Assembly: GCA_037044975.1 (NCBI GenBank)
Contig: JBAOIL010000009.1
Coordinates: forward strand, 1-64,000
Direction of reading: 5' to 3'
Length of the DNA: 64,000 bases
From: JADLHS01 sp020848635
GTDB lineage: Bacteria; Verrucomicrobiota; Verrucomicrobiia; Limisphaerales; JADLHS01
This document shows positions 55,036 through 63,994 of the stretch, piece by piece; within the stretch, counting starts at the first letter, position 1, and the number at the start of each line of letters is the position of its first letter. Made by a program: the position numbers and the translations under genes. Under the pieces are notes generated by a model. That model did not search any database. It was not told the origin of the DNA and saw only the letters and a list, made by a program, of their open reading frames with translations.

Positions 55036-56316
55036 ATGTCGAGCCTTGAACCCGCCGAACAAATTTGCCGGAAGCTGACCGAGAGCCTGACGAAGGGCAC
55101 CTTCGCCCGGCTCGTCCTGTCCGCCCCCGTGGCGTCGGGCGACACGCCCCAGAAAATTCTGGGCCGCTTCATCATGTTGAAAGGCGTGCCCCATCTCTCG
55201 CTCACGCTGCGTCAGACCACCCGCGACGTGACGAAGAATCTGCCGATCGCCGAGGGGGCCACCTGGCTGCGCGAACAGCTCGCTCGTCAGTTCCACAGCG
55301 CGCTGCTTTGCACGACCGCGCGGGACTGGCAGTTCATCTCCAATGCCGCCGGCGAGGCACGCCTCATTGATCATCAGCCGTCCGCAAAGAAGACGCCGGC
55401 GCGCGAGCATGACCAACGGCATGCGGGGATACTCGACGACTCGGCGCGCGATTGGCTGCAGGGTCTGGACGTCTTGGACGTGGCCGGCAAAGTGCGCGTT
55501 TCAATGGCGGACAAACACCGGCAGATCAATCATTACCTCGAAATCCTTTCGCATCTGGCCAAGGAGTGCGGGTGGATGGGAGCGCCGAGAGCTGAGGCCG
55601 GAAAGCAGAAGGCAGAAGACGGAGAACAGAAGTCCGCCTTCGGCCCTCCGCCTTCAGCCCTCCGCCTTCCGCCCTTGGTGCTGGCCGACATGGGTTGCGG
55701 CAAGGGCTATCTCACGTTCGGCACCTGGCATCTGTTCCGACGGGTATTGAAGCAGCCGGTGCAGGTGATCGGCGTCGAAACGCGGGCGGATCTGGTCGCC
55801 ACGACCAACAAACTCGCGCAGCAGATCGGCGCGGATGGATTGGCGTTCGTTGCCGGCACAATCGACTCCGCCCAGTTGCCGCGCGTGGATGCACTCATTG
55901 CCTTGCACGCGTGCAACACCGCGACCGATGACGCCCTCCGGCGGGGTATCGAACTGGGCGCGAAGCTCATTGTCATGGCGCCGTGCTGCCACAAGGAACT
56001 GCGCCCGCAACTTGGCAAGCCCGCACCGTTTGCGCCGGTGCTGCGCCACGGAGTCATGGAGGAGCGCATGGCGGAATGGGTGACAGACGGGCTGCGCGCC
56101 TTGTTTCTCGAATGGGCCGGTTATCGCACGAAGATAATGGAATTTGTCGCGGGCGAACACACACCGAAGAACCTGATGATTGCCGCCGTGCGCGAACGTG
56201 ACGGGTTCACGGATCCCGCCGCCCGGCAGCGGATTGAAGAACTCAAGACGTTCTTTGGTGTTGAAAAGCACGCGCTGGATCCTTTGCTGGCGGCAGCCAA
56301 CGTCAAAACGGTCTGA
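55036..56316 (+). CDS. SAM-dependent methyltransferase with an inserted hairpin-encoded loop
   Basis: 426 residues from MSSLEPAEQICRKLTESLTK. An N-terminal ~170-residue RNA-binding-like part precedes the Rossmann domain: motif I LADMGCGKGYLTF, acidic end of strand 2 (IGVETRA), motif IV-like IALHACNTATDDAL and MAPCCHKEL. Family resembles the Methyltransf_32-type rRNA/tRNA-modifying proteins. Between helical linker and motif I the residues APRAEAGKQKAEDGEQKSAF continue into a Pro-rich stretch; this is read from a perfect-sized DNA hairpin (55596-55674). Divergent from the ALDH-like gene. Confidence 0.82.
   Translation: MSSLEPAEQICRKLTESLTKGTFARLVLSAPVASGDTPQKILGRFIMLKGVPHLSLTLRQTTRDVTKNLPIAEGATWLREQLARQFHSALLCTTARDWQFISNAAGEARLIDHQPSAKKTPAREHDQRHAGILDDSARDWLQGLDVLDVAGKVRVSMADKHRQINHYLEILSHLAKECGWMGAPRAEAGKQKAEDGEQKSAFGPPPSALRLPPLVLADMGCGKGYLTFGTWHLFRRVLKQPVQVIGVETRADLVATTNKLAQQIGADGLAFVAGTIDSAQLPRVDALIALHACNTATDDALRRGIELGAKLIVMAPCCHKELRPQLGKPAPFAPVLRHGVMEERMAEWVTDGLRALFLEWAGYRTKIMEFVAGEHTPKNLMIAAVRERDGFTDPAARQRIEELKTFFGVEKHALDPLLAAANVKTV
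55596..55674. repeat. Hairpin element translated inside a methyltransferase gene
   Basis: 37-base arms at 55596-55632 (purine-rich, GGCCGGAAAGCAGAAGGCAG) and 55638-55674 (pyrimidine-rich, CTTCGGCCCTCCGCCTTCAG) are inverted copies with 28 of 37 positions matching, and a five-base loop. It keeps the reading frame of the gene open. Left-arm sequence is similar to the purine-rich tails of repeats at 23560-23610 and 24390-24450. Confidence 0.75.
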
Positions 56317-56372
56317 CTTGGCTCGCGTTAAATGGAAATGAGACTCCACACGCCGGCGCCTCCACTCGGCGA

Positions 56373-57555
56373 ATGAACTGGGAGACCATTGATTGGGCGA
56401 CGCTCGGACGGCTGCGATCCGAGTTTCTCGCCGGGGCCACAAGCGGGCGCGATTACTGGCAGAGCGAATCTGACCTCGCCAGTTACGACGCCACGTTCGC
56501 CCAGCGCATTGGTTGGAAGTGGGATTACGTTTTGGCGGAACTCACGCGGCGAGGTTGGGTCCCGCCCCTGGGTGAGCTGCTGGACTGGGGTTGCGGCAGT
56601 GGCATTGCGGGCCGCGCGTTTCTGGATCACTTCGGCACCCAGTCGGTAACGGGGCTGAGGGTTTGGGACCGTTCAGCGGCGGCGATGGCGTTTGCCGCGC
56701 GGCGGGCGCGGGAAAAATATCCGGGACTGGCAGTCGACACCGGGCGCGGAGATTTCCCCGCAGGGCTTTTCGCTCACCCTCCACCAACCCATAAACCTGC
56801 CCCGGCATCTCGTGAGCAGGGGACATAAGTCCGCTCCATCTGAAATTCTGGAAAGTCAGGACCGCCGCCCGTCGGCGACTTCGTTCCCGGGGTTCAATGC
56901 GCGAGATCAAGTTTTGGGGAATTCCTCTCCCAGGATGGGAACGGGCGAACCTAATTCCAAAATTCTGCTCCTTAGCCATGTTCTCCCCGAATTGACACCA
57001 GAGCAGACGGCGGAGCTGATGGACCTGACCGCGCGGGCACAGTGTGTTCTCTGGGTTGAGCCGGGAACCCACGAGGTCAGCCGCCGGCTCATCGCCATCC
57101 GGGAGCGATTGCGGGAACGCTTCAATATAATCGCCCCTTGCACCCATTCGACGACGTGCGGGATGCTGACACCCGGAAACGAACGGCACTGGTGTCATCA
57201 TTTCGCCGCGCCACCGCGGGAGATTTTTACCGACGGGAACTGGTCTCGCTTTGCGCGGTTGACGGGGATTGATTTGCGTGATTTGCCTTTGAGTTTCCTG
57301 GTCCTGGATCAGCGGTCCGGCCCGTCTTTGCCGGCGGAAGCGGGTCGCGTGATTGGGCATCCGCGCATCTACAAGGCCCACGCGCTTTTGCTGGGCTGCG
57401 ATGCAACCGGGGTACGGGAACACAAACTCAACCAGCGTACATTGCCCGGCGAGTTTCGGGCGTTGAAAAAGTCGGCGACCGACGGGCTGCGTATCTGGGA
57501 GTGGGCGGGGGACGAGATTGTCGCCAGCAAACCATTGCCGGAACCGGCCCCATGA
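56373..57555 (+). CDS. Rsm22-like rRNA methyltransferase, interrupted by a ~200-bp insertion
   Basis: The N-terminal part (MNWETIDWATLGRLRSEFLA; motif I LLDWGCGSGIAGRAFL) and the C-terminal part (LLSHVLPELTPEQTAELMD, LWVEPGTHEVSRRL, CTHSTTCGML and HWCHHF) fit the Rsm22 family of small-subunit methyltransferases, which carries Cys residues thought to bind an iron-sulfur cluster. The two parts are in different frames, separated by extra DNA at about 56745-56945 that is not part of the family. Insertion plus one surplus base would explain the break. Functionality uncertain. Confidence 0.7.
56741..56947. repeat. Inserted element in the Rsm22-like gene
   Basis: About 200 bases of non-family sequence flanked by a short direct repeat, CGGGCG at 56741-56746 and 56942-56947. 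The distance between the two copies is 201 bases, a multiple of three, and one forward frame runs through it with no stop codon. No clear transposase or palindromic arms were seen. The flanking hexamer could be a target duplication or coincidence. Confidence 0.5.
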
Positions 57556-57700
57556 TCCGAACCTTCCACTCCGATGCTGGTCAGCCTCCCGGCGAAGGTT
57601 ATTGTCCTTGGTAACGCGTGCGTTCTTTCATGCTGATCAAGCGCGGCGGCGGCGGCTCGATTCGCAGGTTTTGCTTCCGAGAGCCGAGAATTCGAAGGCT
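57556..57700. other. Short convergent spacer
   Basis: Between the Rsm22-like gene and the convergent zinc-ribbon gene. No hairpin or gene identified. Confidence 0.3.
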
Positions 57701-58201
57701 TCAATAGTCATACAGCCCACGATCCTTCGTATATCCACCGCCGCCCGAACCGCCTTCCGGTCCGCCCATAAAATCACCCAGCAGGTCGCCCATGTCGGCT
57801 TCGATCTTTTCCGGGTCCTCGCCAGCCTCAAGCCGTTTGATGGCGACGTCGAGTTCCTTGGGCATGGAACCGGGCGGCATGAGGTCCTTCATTTTCTTCA
57901 TCATGTGCGCCATATGCCGGGGGTTGTTTTCGTCCAACCCTTCCATGTCGCGCTCCATTTCCAGCATTGCGCGCTCCACCCGTGGATTGTCCAGGTCCGG
58001 CATGGGCGGCCCCTCCGGATCACCGGGGGTAGCCGCGGGCGCTTCCTTCAATCCCCGCGTCATCGCGAAACGGCTGAGTTGCTTGGACAACTTCTTGTTG
58101 CCGCATTTGGGGCAAACGGGCAGATGATCGGGCTTTACCCGCTTCGACAGGAAGCTGTAAATCCGCCGGCATTTGGGACACGCGAATTCGTATATCGGCA
58201 T
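57701..58201 (-). CDS. FmdB-like zinc-ribbon protein
   Basis: 166 residues from MPIYEFACPKCRRIYSFLSK. Two CxxC knuckles, CPKC near residue 8 and CPKCG near 34, form the zinc ribbon found at the start of FmdB/regulatory proteins. The rest is acidic and Met-rich (MAHMMKKMKDLMPPGS), ending in a Gly-rich stretch (GGPEGGSGGGGYTKDRGL). Function of the family is unclear; some members are linked to transcription or assembly. Divergent from the aminotransferase gene. Confidence 0.8.
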   Translation of the reverse strand: MPIYEFACPKCRRIYSFLSKRVKPDHLPVCPKCGNKKLSKQLSRFAMTRGLKEAPAATPGDPEGPPMPDLDNPRVERAMLEMERDMEGLDENNPRHMAHMMKKMKDLMPPGSMPKELDVAIKRLEAGEDPEKIEADMGDLLGDFMGGPEGGSGGGGYTKDRGLYDY

Positions 58202-58356
58202 GGCGCAGTTATGCCACGAACGCCTCGCATTTTCACGCACAGAATTTTCGCCGGCATCGCGGTTCGATTCCGAGATTCTCCGTTGAACATTTTGCGCCCC
58301 CCCTCCACCATCCCGTTTGCGCGGGACCCGACCAGCAAAGGTCAGCGTTTTGAAGC

Positions 58357-59697
58357 ATGAATACACCCAGCCTGCCCCACACCACCCACACGCCGCAGAA
58401 ATACACCGGCCCATCCGCCGCCGAGGTGCTCGCACAACGGAAGCAGTTTTTGAACCCCGGCATCTTCCTTTACTACAATGCGCCGATCATGCTCGTCGAG
58501 GGCAAGGGGCAGTACCTCTGGGATGACCAGGGCAGGCGGTACCTCGACGGTATCGGTGGCATCGTCACCGTCAGCGTGGGGCACTGCCATCCGCACGTGA
58601 TCGCCGCGGCCAACCGGCAGAACGCCACCCTCCAGCACTCGACGACGCTCTATCTGCATCCCAACGTCGGCGCGTTCGCGGAGCAACTCGCAGCGAAATT
58701 GCCGGGGGAGCTCAAAGTTTGTTACTTCGTCAATTCCGGCTCGGAGGCGACCGATCTGGCATTGCTCATGGCACGCGCCTACACGGGTAACTACGACGTG
58801 ATCGCGCTCCGCAACGGTTATCACGGCGGCAATGCGTCAGGTATGGCGGTCACGGGGCAGAGCACTTGGAAGTACAATGTGCCCCACAGCTTTGGGGTGC
58901 ATCACGCCATCGCCCCCTATCCGTATCGCGGGCCGTATGGCTACGGTGACGCGGAAGCTGGCCGGAAATACGCGGACGATGTGAAGTCGCTGATTGACTA
59001 CGCCACGCCAGGCAAGGTGGCGGCTTTCATCGCGGAATCCATCCAGGGCGTCGGTGGGTTTGTGGAATTTCCGCAAGCTTATCTCCAGCACACTTACGCC
59101 CACATCCGGGCCACGGGTGGCCTCTGCATTGCCGACGAAGTGCAGACGGGCTTTGGGCGGACGGGCACGCATTTCTGGGGCTTCGAGGAGCATGGCGTGA
59201 TTCCCGACATTGTCACAATGGCCAAGGGCATCGGCAATGGCTGCCCACTCGCGGCCGTCGTCACGACCGCGAAAATTGCGCAATCGCTCGTGGGCAAAGT
59301 CCATTTCAACACCTTCGGCGGCAATCCAGTCGCCAGCGCCATCGGCACTGCCGTGCTCGAGGTCATTGAGCAGGAAAGGTTGCAGGAAAACTCGCTAAAA
59401 ATCGGCGGGCAGATCAAGGCCGGCTTGGAAAGGCTCAAGGCGAAGTATTCGATCATTGGGGACGTGCGCGGAAAGGGATTGCTCATCGGCATCGAAATGG
59501 TCAAAGACCGCACAACGAAAGAACCCGCGAAGGCCGAGTGCGCCGCCGTGCTCGAACACACGCGCGCTATGGGTTTACTGATCGGCCGGGGCGGACTGTG
59601 GGGTCAGACGATCCGCCTCGCCCCGCCGATGTGCATCACGCCAGCGGATGCCGACTTTATCCTCGAGGTGTTCGACGCGGCCTTTGCGAAACTTTAG
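58357..59697 (+). CDS. Class III aminotransferase (AGXT2-like)
   Basis: 446 residues, intact. PLP lysine in VTMAKGIGNGCPLAAV, earlier motifs FVNSGSEATDLALLMARAYT and IADEVQTGFGRTG, with the C-terminal QTIRLAPPMCITPADADFIL. The overall pattern (YYNAPIMLVEGKGQYLWDDQ) is closest to alanine-glyoxylate aminotransferase 2 and related omega-amino-acid enzymes, so it likely moves an amino group from an amino acid or beta-amino acid to glyoxylate or pyruvate. The start lies 156 bases from the divergent zinc-ribbon gene. Confidence 0.9.
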   Translation: MNTPSLPHTTHTPQKYTGPSAAEVLAQRKQFLNPGIFLYYNAPIMLVEGKGQYLWDDQGRRYLDGIGGIVTVSVGHCHPHVIAAANRQNATLQHSTTLYLHPNVGAFAEQLAAKLPGELKVCYFVNSGSEATDLALLMARAYTGNYDVIALRNGYHGGNASGMAVTGQSTWKYNVPHSFGVHHAIAPYPYRGPYGYGDAEAGRKYADDVKSLIDYATPGKVAAFIAESIQGVGGFVEFPQAYLQHTYAHIRATGGLCIADEVQTGFGRTGTHFWGFEEHGVIPDIVTMAKGIGNGCPLAAVVTTAKIAQSLVGKVHFNTFGGNPVASAIGTAVLEVIEQERLQENSLKIGGQIKAGLERLKAKYSIIGDVRGKGLLIGIEMVKDRTTKEPAKAECAAVLEHTRAMGLLIGRGGLWGQTIRLAPPMCITPADADFILEVFDAAFAKL

Positions 59698-60105
59698 CAA
59701 CCGGCAGTGAACTGCTCGAAGGCAGTCTCTTCCTTGTGCGAGGGCACAGGAACGAAGAGTGGGGCAATGAGCTTGGGAAGATTGGGATGGAGGAATGGGA
59801 TTGGGGCGTGTCCCCCGTAATGGGGACTGGTGTGAGATCGGGACGAGACTATGCTGTCATCGTTGTTTGGTGCTGCGTTCTCAGTGCCGTGTGTGAAAAG
59901 GCCGGACTTGTTACCCGGCCTTTCTCTTTGTACCGAAAGCCCGCCGTAAGAGACGCCGTGACGGGATGAGGGGGGTACATTCAAATTCAACCCAATTCCT
60001 GCACACCCTCTTCATGGCAGTCAACGGAACGCGCACGGAGAGCCGAAATCACGCGGCAACCGGACAAGACAAAGCGCGGAAACCACCAAGCGGAAAACAT
60101 CCCTT
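59698..60105. other. Intergenic region with a distant terminator
   Basis: No credible protein gene. It contains a rho-independent terminator about 200 bases after the aminotransferase stop, so either a long 3' untranslated region or a small RNA precedes it. A short GTCCCC/GGGGAC stem is present near 59811-59828. Confidence 0.35.
59897..59929 (+). terminator. Rho-independent terminator
   Basis: Perfect 9-bp stem, AAAGGCCGG at 59897-59905 and CCGGCCTTT at 59915-59923, with a nine-base loop and a T-rich tail (TTTCTCTTT, 59921-59929). On the + strand it would end the aminotransferase transcript or a small RNA starting after 59700. Confidence 0.75.
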
Positions 60106-60342
60106 TCAGAGCCAGCCCAGCAGCCACTGTTTTTTGTCGGCCAGCCCGGTCCAACTCAGGGTGAAATGGCGACGGGTCAACACCGCCTCCATCACCACCT
60201 GTTCAATCCGGTCGGCCGGCGCTTTCGGGTTGATCACTCGGGTGACCAGAAAGTGTTTTTCCTGATTGCGAGGATGCACCGCCGTCCATTTGCTCAACCT
60301 CAATTTTTTCGGATTCAACCGATGGAAAGCCGACTCGGGCAT
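60106..60342 (-). CDS. TIGR02450-like Trp-rich small protein
   Basis: 78 residues from MPESAFHRLNPKKLRLSKWT. The body matches the small conserved protein family with LSKWTAVHPRNQEKHFLVTR, VMEAVLTRRHFTLSW and a Trp-rich end (KKQWLLGWL). These proteins are found across many bacteria without an assigned function. The frame continues upstream, but the family usually begins near this ATG. Confidence 0.75.
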   Translation of the reverse strand: MPESAFHRLNPKKLRLSKWTAVHPRNQEKHFLVTRVINPKAPADRIEQVVMEAVLTRRHFTLSWTGLADKKQWLLGWL

Positions 60343-61045
60343 ATGGTTCACAAGGCTCGCAGGCGCGACACCTTCGGCATCCGGCCGACCTGCGGCAAGC
60401 TCATTCATTCGTGGAAGAGTGCTAGCGGCAAATGGGCGCGCACGGCGCAAAAGATTTCTTTGAACGAATCGGCGGCGGCGCGGTCTGTTATTACGTTAGG
60501 ATTTTCATAGGATTCTGTTTGGGATGAAAGAGTCTGGCTGGCGGGTTGGCCAGGCTCTTTTTTGTGCCGGGCTGGAAAACGAAAAGTCGGCGCGGTATCG
60601 AAGCGGTGCGAGTCGAGCCGGATTCTTTCGAGCGGCAATCTTGGGAGTCAATATGCGTCATTAGCGGGTGGCACCGGGGGGACGGCGGCTGGAGGGGAAC
60701 ACAGAATGACGAATGCTCAGGGCGTGATCCAACTTCGGGGTGTTCCGGCGTGACGCGGCTGCGGGACTGAGGACCGATCACAAGCAGGGATTGGCCCGTC
60801 CACCCAACCTACAATGGACCCATTCGCGCTCGGTTTTCAGCACCTTGCAGGTCGAATCACCACGGCCCGCGCAAAAATACCCACTCAAATTTCCACTCGC
60901 CAACGGCCATGCTGGGTGCTGATATTCCAACATCGTGAAGCCGCATCAGCGTTTTGCCACTCCAGCGAGGTTTCCACCCTGTGGTGCCGAAGCGGTTGCC
61001 GGTTCGAATGACGCCATGAAACCAAACCAACAAAGGAAGATTCGT
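60343..61045. other. Intergenic region upstream of the oxidoreductase
   Basis: About 700 bases. It contains the terminator at 60530-60563 and presumably the promoter of the Tat-exported oxidoreductase. No gene or repeat that I can support. Confidence 0.3.
60530..60563 (+). terminator. Rho-independent terminator without an obvious upstream gene
   Basis: GAGTCTGG at 60530-60537 pairs with CCAGGCTC at 60550-60557 (one G-U), followed by six Ts. It points in the + direction, but the only gene just upstream (60106-60342) is on the - strand. It could terminate an unannotated RNA. Confidence 0.55.
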
Positions 61046-62371
61046 ATGAGCAAGAACCCCAGTCCAACCCTCACTCGTCGGCGGTTCCTGACCCGGGGAG
61101 CGATGGCGGCCAGCGCGGTGGCGCTGCCGGACTATATCCCGGCCTCGGCGCTGGGGCGCGATGGCGCCGTTGCGCCCAGCGAACGCATCGTGCTGGGCGG
61201 AATCGGAATTGGGGGTCGCGGTTCCTATGATTTGGGTTTCATGTTGAACGAGCGGGATGTGCAGTGTGTGGCGGTCTGTGATGTGCTGAAAGGCCGGCGT
61301 GAAGCGGCCAAGCAACTGGTGGACGGTAAACAGGACAATCAGGATTGTGCCATGTATGGCGATCTGCGCCAACTCTTGGCCGAGCGGACCGATGTGGAGG
61401 CGGTGTTGATTGCCACCGGCGACCGCTGGCACGCGCTCGCCTCGGTCCTGGCGATGCGGGCGGGGAAGGATGTTTATTGTGAGAAGCCGGCCTGTCTGAC
61501 GATGGCGCAGGGTCAGATGGTCGTGGATACCGCCCGGCGGTATGGCCGGGTTTATCAAACCGGGGCCCAGCGGCTCAGCGAGCCGAATCATGTCTTCGCC
61601 ATCGAAATGGCGCGCTCCGGACGGCTGGGCCCGGTGCAAACGGTTTATGCGGACTGTCGTTGGCGTGACGGCTTGCGGCAAGACTGGCTGCCGGCAGAAC
61701 CGGAACCGCTCAAGGCGGAACTGGACTGGGATCTATTCCTCGGGCCCTGTCCCTGGAGGCCTTACAACCGCGGATATCTGAGCTCCGGGTGGTATCATTT
61801 TCATGATTTCGCCACGGATGTCGCAATGTGGGGCGCGCACACGGTGGCCCAAGCCCTCGCCGGTCTCGACATGACGAAAGTGACCTCCATCGAGTTCGAG
61901 TATGCCGGGCCGGATGCCACGATGGTAACGCGCTTGTCCAACGGAGTGAAACTAGTGCTGTTCCGCGTGACCGGATCGGTTTGGGAGCCGTGCCAGTATT
62001 GGCATGGCGCGTGTGGGGAGCGGTTCGAGGGCCCGGAAGGATGGGCCGCGGCCGCTGACGGTTATTCAGCACCCGAGGTCTCCACGCCGGCGCTGTTGGG
62101 TGAATACCGCAAAGTGGTGGCGGAATATATGGCCCGGACCCAACGGCCGATGAACCATGTGCGGGACTTCTTCGACTGCATCCGTTCGCGTCGCCCGACG
62201 GTGGCGAATCCCGAGGTCATGTATCGTTCCATGAACATCTGCCTCGCGGCCGACATCTGCGAACAACTAAAACGAAACCTGAAGTTCGATCTGATCCACG
62301 CTGAGTTTGTGGGCGATGGCGAAGCCAACCGCATGCGGTGCCGCGCGATGCGCGCCCCATTTACGGGTTGA
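61046..62371 (+). CDS. Tat-exported Gfo/Idh/MocA oxidoreductase
   Basis: 441 residues from the ATG at 61046 with AAGGA upstream. Twin-arginine signal (TRRRFLTRGAMAASAVALP). The Rossmann fold GIGIGGRGSYDLGF is followed by EKPACLTMAQGQMVV, the conserved EKP motif of the family, and GWYHFHDFATDVAMWGAH. Such periplasmic enzymes oxidise sugars at C3 and are linked in other bacteria with DUF1080 and TIM-barrel epimerases, which also occur in this window at 49665-51641. The end, MRAPFTG, is shorter than in many relatives. Confidence 0.87.
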   Translation: MSKNPSPTLTRRRFLTRGAMAASAVALPDYIPASALGRDGAVAPSERIVLGGIGIGGRGSYDLGFMLNERDVQCVAVCDVLKGRREAAKQLVDGKQDNQDCAMYGDLRQLLAERTDVEAVLIATGDRWHALASVLAMRAGKDVYCEKPACLTMAQGQMVVDTARRYGRVYQTGAQRLSEPNHVFAIEMARSGRLGPVQTVYADCRWRDGLRQDWLPAEPEPLKAELDWDLFLGPCPWRPYNRGYLSSGWYHFHDFATDVAMWGAHTVAQALAGLDMTKVTSIEFEYAGPDATMVTRLSNGVKLVLFRVTGSVWEPCQYWHGACGERFEGPEGWAAAADGYSAPEVSTPALLGEYRKVVAEYMARTQRPMNHVRDFFDCIRSRRPTVANPEVMYRSMNICLAADICEQLKRNLKFDLIHAEFVGDGEANRMRCRAMRAPFTG

Positions 62372-62758
62372 GCAACCCCTTTCCGCTAGAACTGTGGCCA
62401 ACCAAGGAAAATCTGTTCGTGCGCTGGCGAGGCGCGGACGAGCACTTCCATCTGCATGTGACCGGAAACCGCCTGAACCGCTTTGCGAATGATTTGGGCG
62501 CGGTTGTCGTTAGTGATGCGTGGAGCGCGTATGGTGCTTCGACGAATGGTATGGCTGCCAACACTAGCACACGGCTTGGTACAAATGCTCATCGGCCAGC
62601 AAAGTCGCCTGTGAAAGCGTCAGGGTTTTGGGTCTGAACCGCCCTCATTCGGACTTTCTTTACCGGGGAGAAAGCTGGGATGGGGCTGGGTGTGAGGCTA
62701 ATTGATTTCCGAAAGATTTATTTTCGCCGCCCACCGGACAACGTGCCTCGACCATGGT
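62372..62758. other. Spacer with a possible fragment
   Basis: A forward frame from 62338 to 62637 (FPLELWPTKENLFVRWRGAD, then a low-complexity end) could be a short gene or a leftover; I do not recognise it. No terminator seen. Confidence 0.2.
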
Positions 62759-63994
62759 TCATGGTAAAACGCGGAATAATCTTCCGTCACCGGGCGCAAG
62801 CTTGAGTCTCACCGTGCGTTTTCCGCTCAGGCTTTTGCTGCGGGTCCATTTACCGGTTCGACGGTCGAGTTCCTCGAGCTTTCGGCCGGGCAGGGTGATT
62901 TTCACTGTCGTTTCGATTTCGTGTTTGTAATTCCGGTTGACGATCATGAACGCTTGAGTCTGCGCCGCCGGACCGAACAAACCGAGCACGAATTCGCCTT
63001 CACCCAGGAACTGCACCGGCGAGTTGGCAGGCACGGCCTCCCCGCCATACGGCAATGGGGCGGTGTGATAGACGCCGATAGAGTTCAATTCCATGAGCGC
63101 CGGACCGAATTTCGCAATCTCCTTGTTCAACGCCGCAACGTCTTTGATCAAAGGTGCCGGTTTGCCGTCCTGATAAAGGCCGTTGTATTCCTTCGGTCCC
63201 CAATACGTGAAATAGCTGATGCCGCGGCCGCCGTAGGCCATGGTGGTGAAGACCAGCCAGCGCAGTTCATTGGCGTTGGGTAGCCGCCAGGTTTTAATAA
63301 TCGTATCGGACTGGATGATGTTCAGGAAGGGCCGCTCCGCCCCCAACGCCGCCGCCCGAATCATTGCGAGGTTCAGGAAGTATTCCTTGCCGTCCTTCTC
63401 CCGGCCGTCGGTCTCCTTTAGAAAGTGATAATGGTCGTAGCTGAGGAGGTCAGGCCTGACCGTTTCGATGAACTGGTTAAGGTGTTTGCGATAGCGTACA
63501 ATCGTTCCGGAATCGGTGGCGATGGCACCGGAATCAGTGGGCTGGCCGACTTTGGCGCGCTCGGCGGCATCGGCACTGACCCCGAGTTGCTGCTCGTTCG
63601 CATAGGTGGGATAGAGATTGATGTAGGCCAGGTGCGACGGGTCGCGTTCGCGCAGGTAGGCAACCAGTTTGCCAAGGCCAGGAAACGCACCCGCGCCCGG
63701 CTCGTCCGTGAGGTAATACGCTTCGAGCGCCGGATGGTTTTGCACCCGCGCAATGAGCGCATCCAGTTCCGCCCGCTTGGCTGCGTCGTCGAGCGTCTCC
63801 GGTTTAAGCAGGTCGCTCGTCAACATGGCGCGCAACCCGTGGCGGGCTGCCACGTCGAGGCCTTCCGCCGGGGTCCAGGTCAGGTTAAAACCTTCCGACG
63901 CCACAGCGGCGAGATTCTCATCCGTGGCCGGCGGTGGACACCAGAACGTGATGAGGAAATCCTTTTGCATCCAACGCCCCGTCGGTTTGGGCAT
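62759..63994 (-). CDS. Glycoside-hydrolase-like protein, 5' end near window edge
   Basis: 411 residues to the first ATG at 63994, six bases from the end, so the true N-terminus may lie outside the window. Begins with WMQKDFLITFWCPPPATDEN and reads as a TIM-barrel hydrolase: likely catalytic acidic residue in LEAYYLTDEPGAGAF, later GISYFTYWGPKEYNGLYQDG. The last ~120 residues form a beta-rich domain (LGEGEFVLGLFGPAAQTQAF). Similar proteins occur in verrucomicrobial polysaccharide-degrading loci. Substrate unknown. Confidence 0.65.
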   Translation of the reverse strand: MPKPTGRWMQKDFLITFWCPPPATDENLAAVASEGFNLTWTPAEGLDVAARHGLRAMLTSDLLKPETLDDAAKRAELDALIARVQNHPALEAYYLTDEPGAGAFPGLGKLVAYLRERDPSHLAYINLYPTYANEQQLGVSADAAERAKVGQPTDSGAIATDSGTIVRYRKHLNQFIETVRPDLLSYDHYHFLKETDGREKDGKEYFLNLAMIRAAALGAERPFLNIIQSDTIIKTWRLPNANELRWLVFTTMAYGGRGISYFTYWGPKEYNGLYQDGKPAPLIKDVAALNKEIAKFGPALMELNSIGVYHTAPLPYGGEAVPANSPVQFLGEGEFVLGLFGPAAQTQAFMIVNRNYKHEIETTVKITLPGRKLEELDRRTGKWTRSKSLSGKRTVRLKLAPGDGRLFRVLP

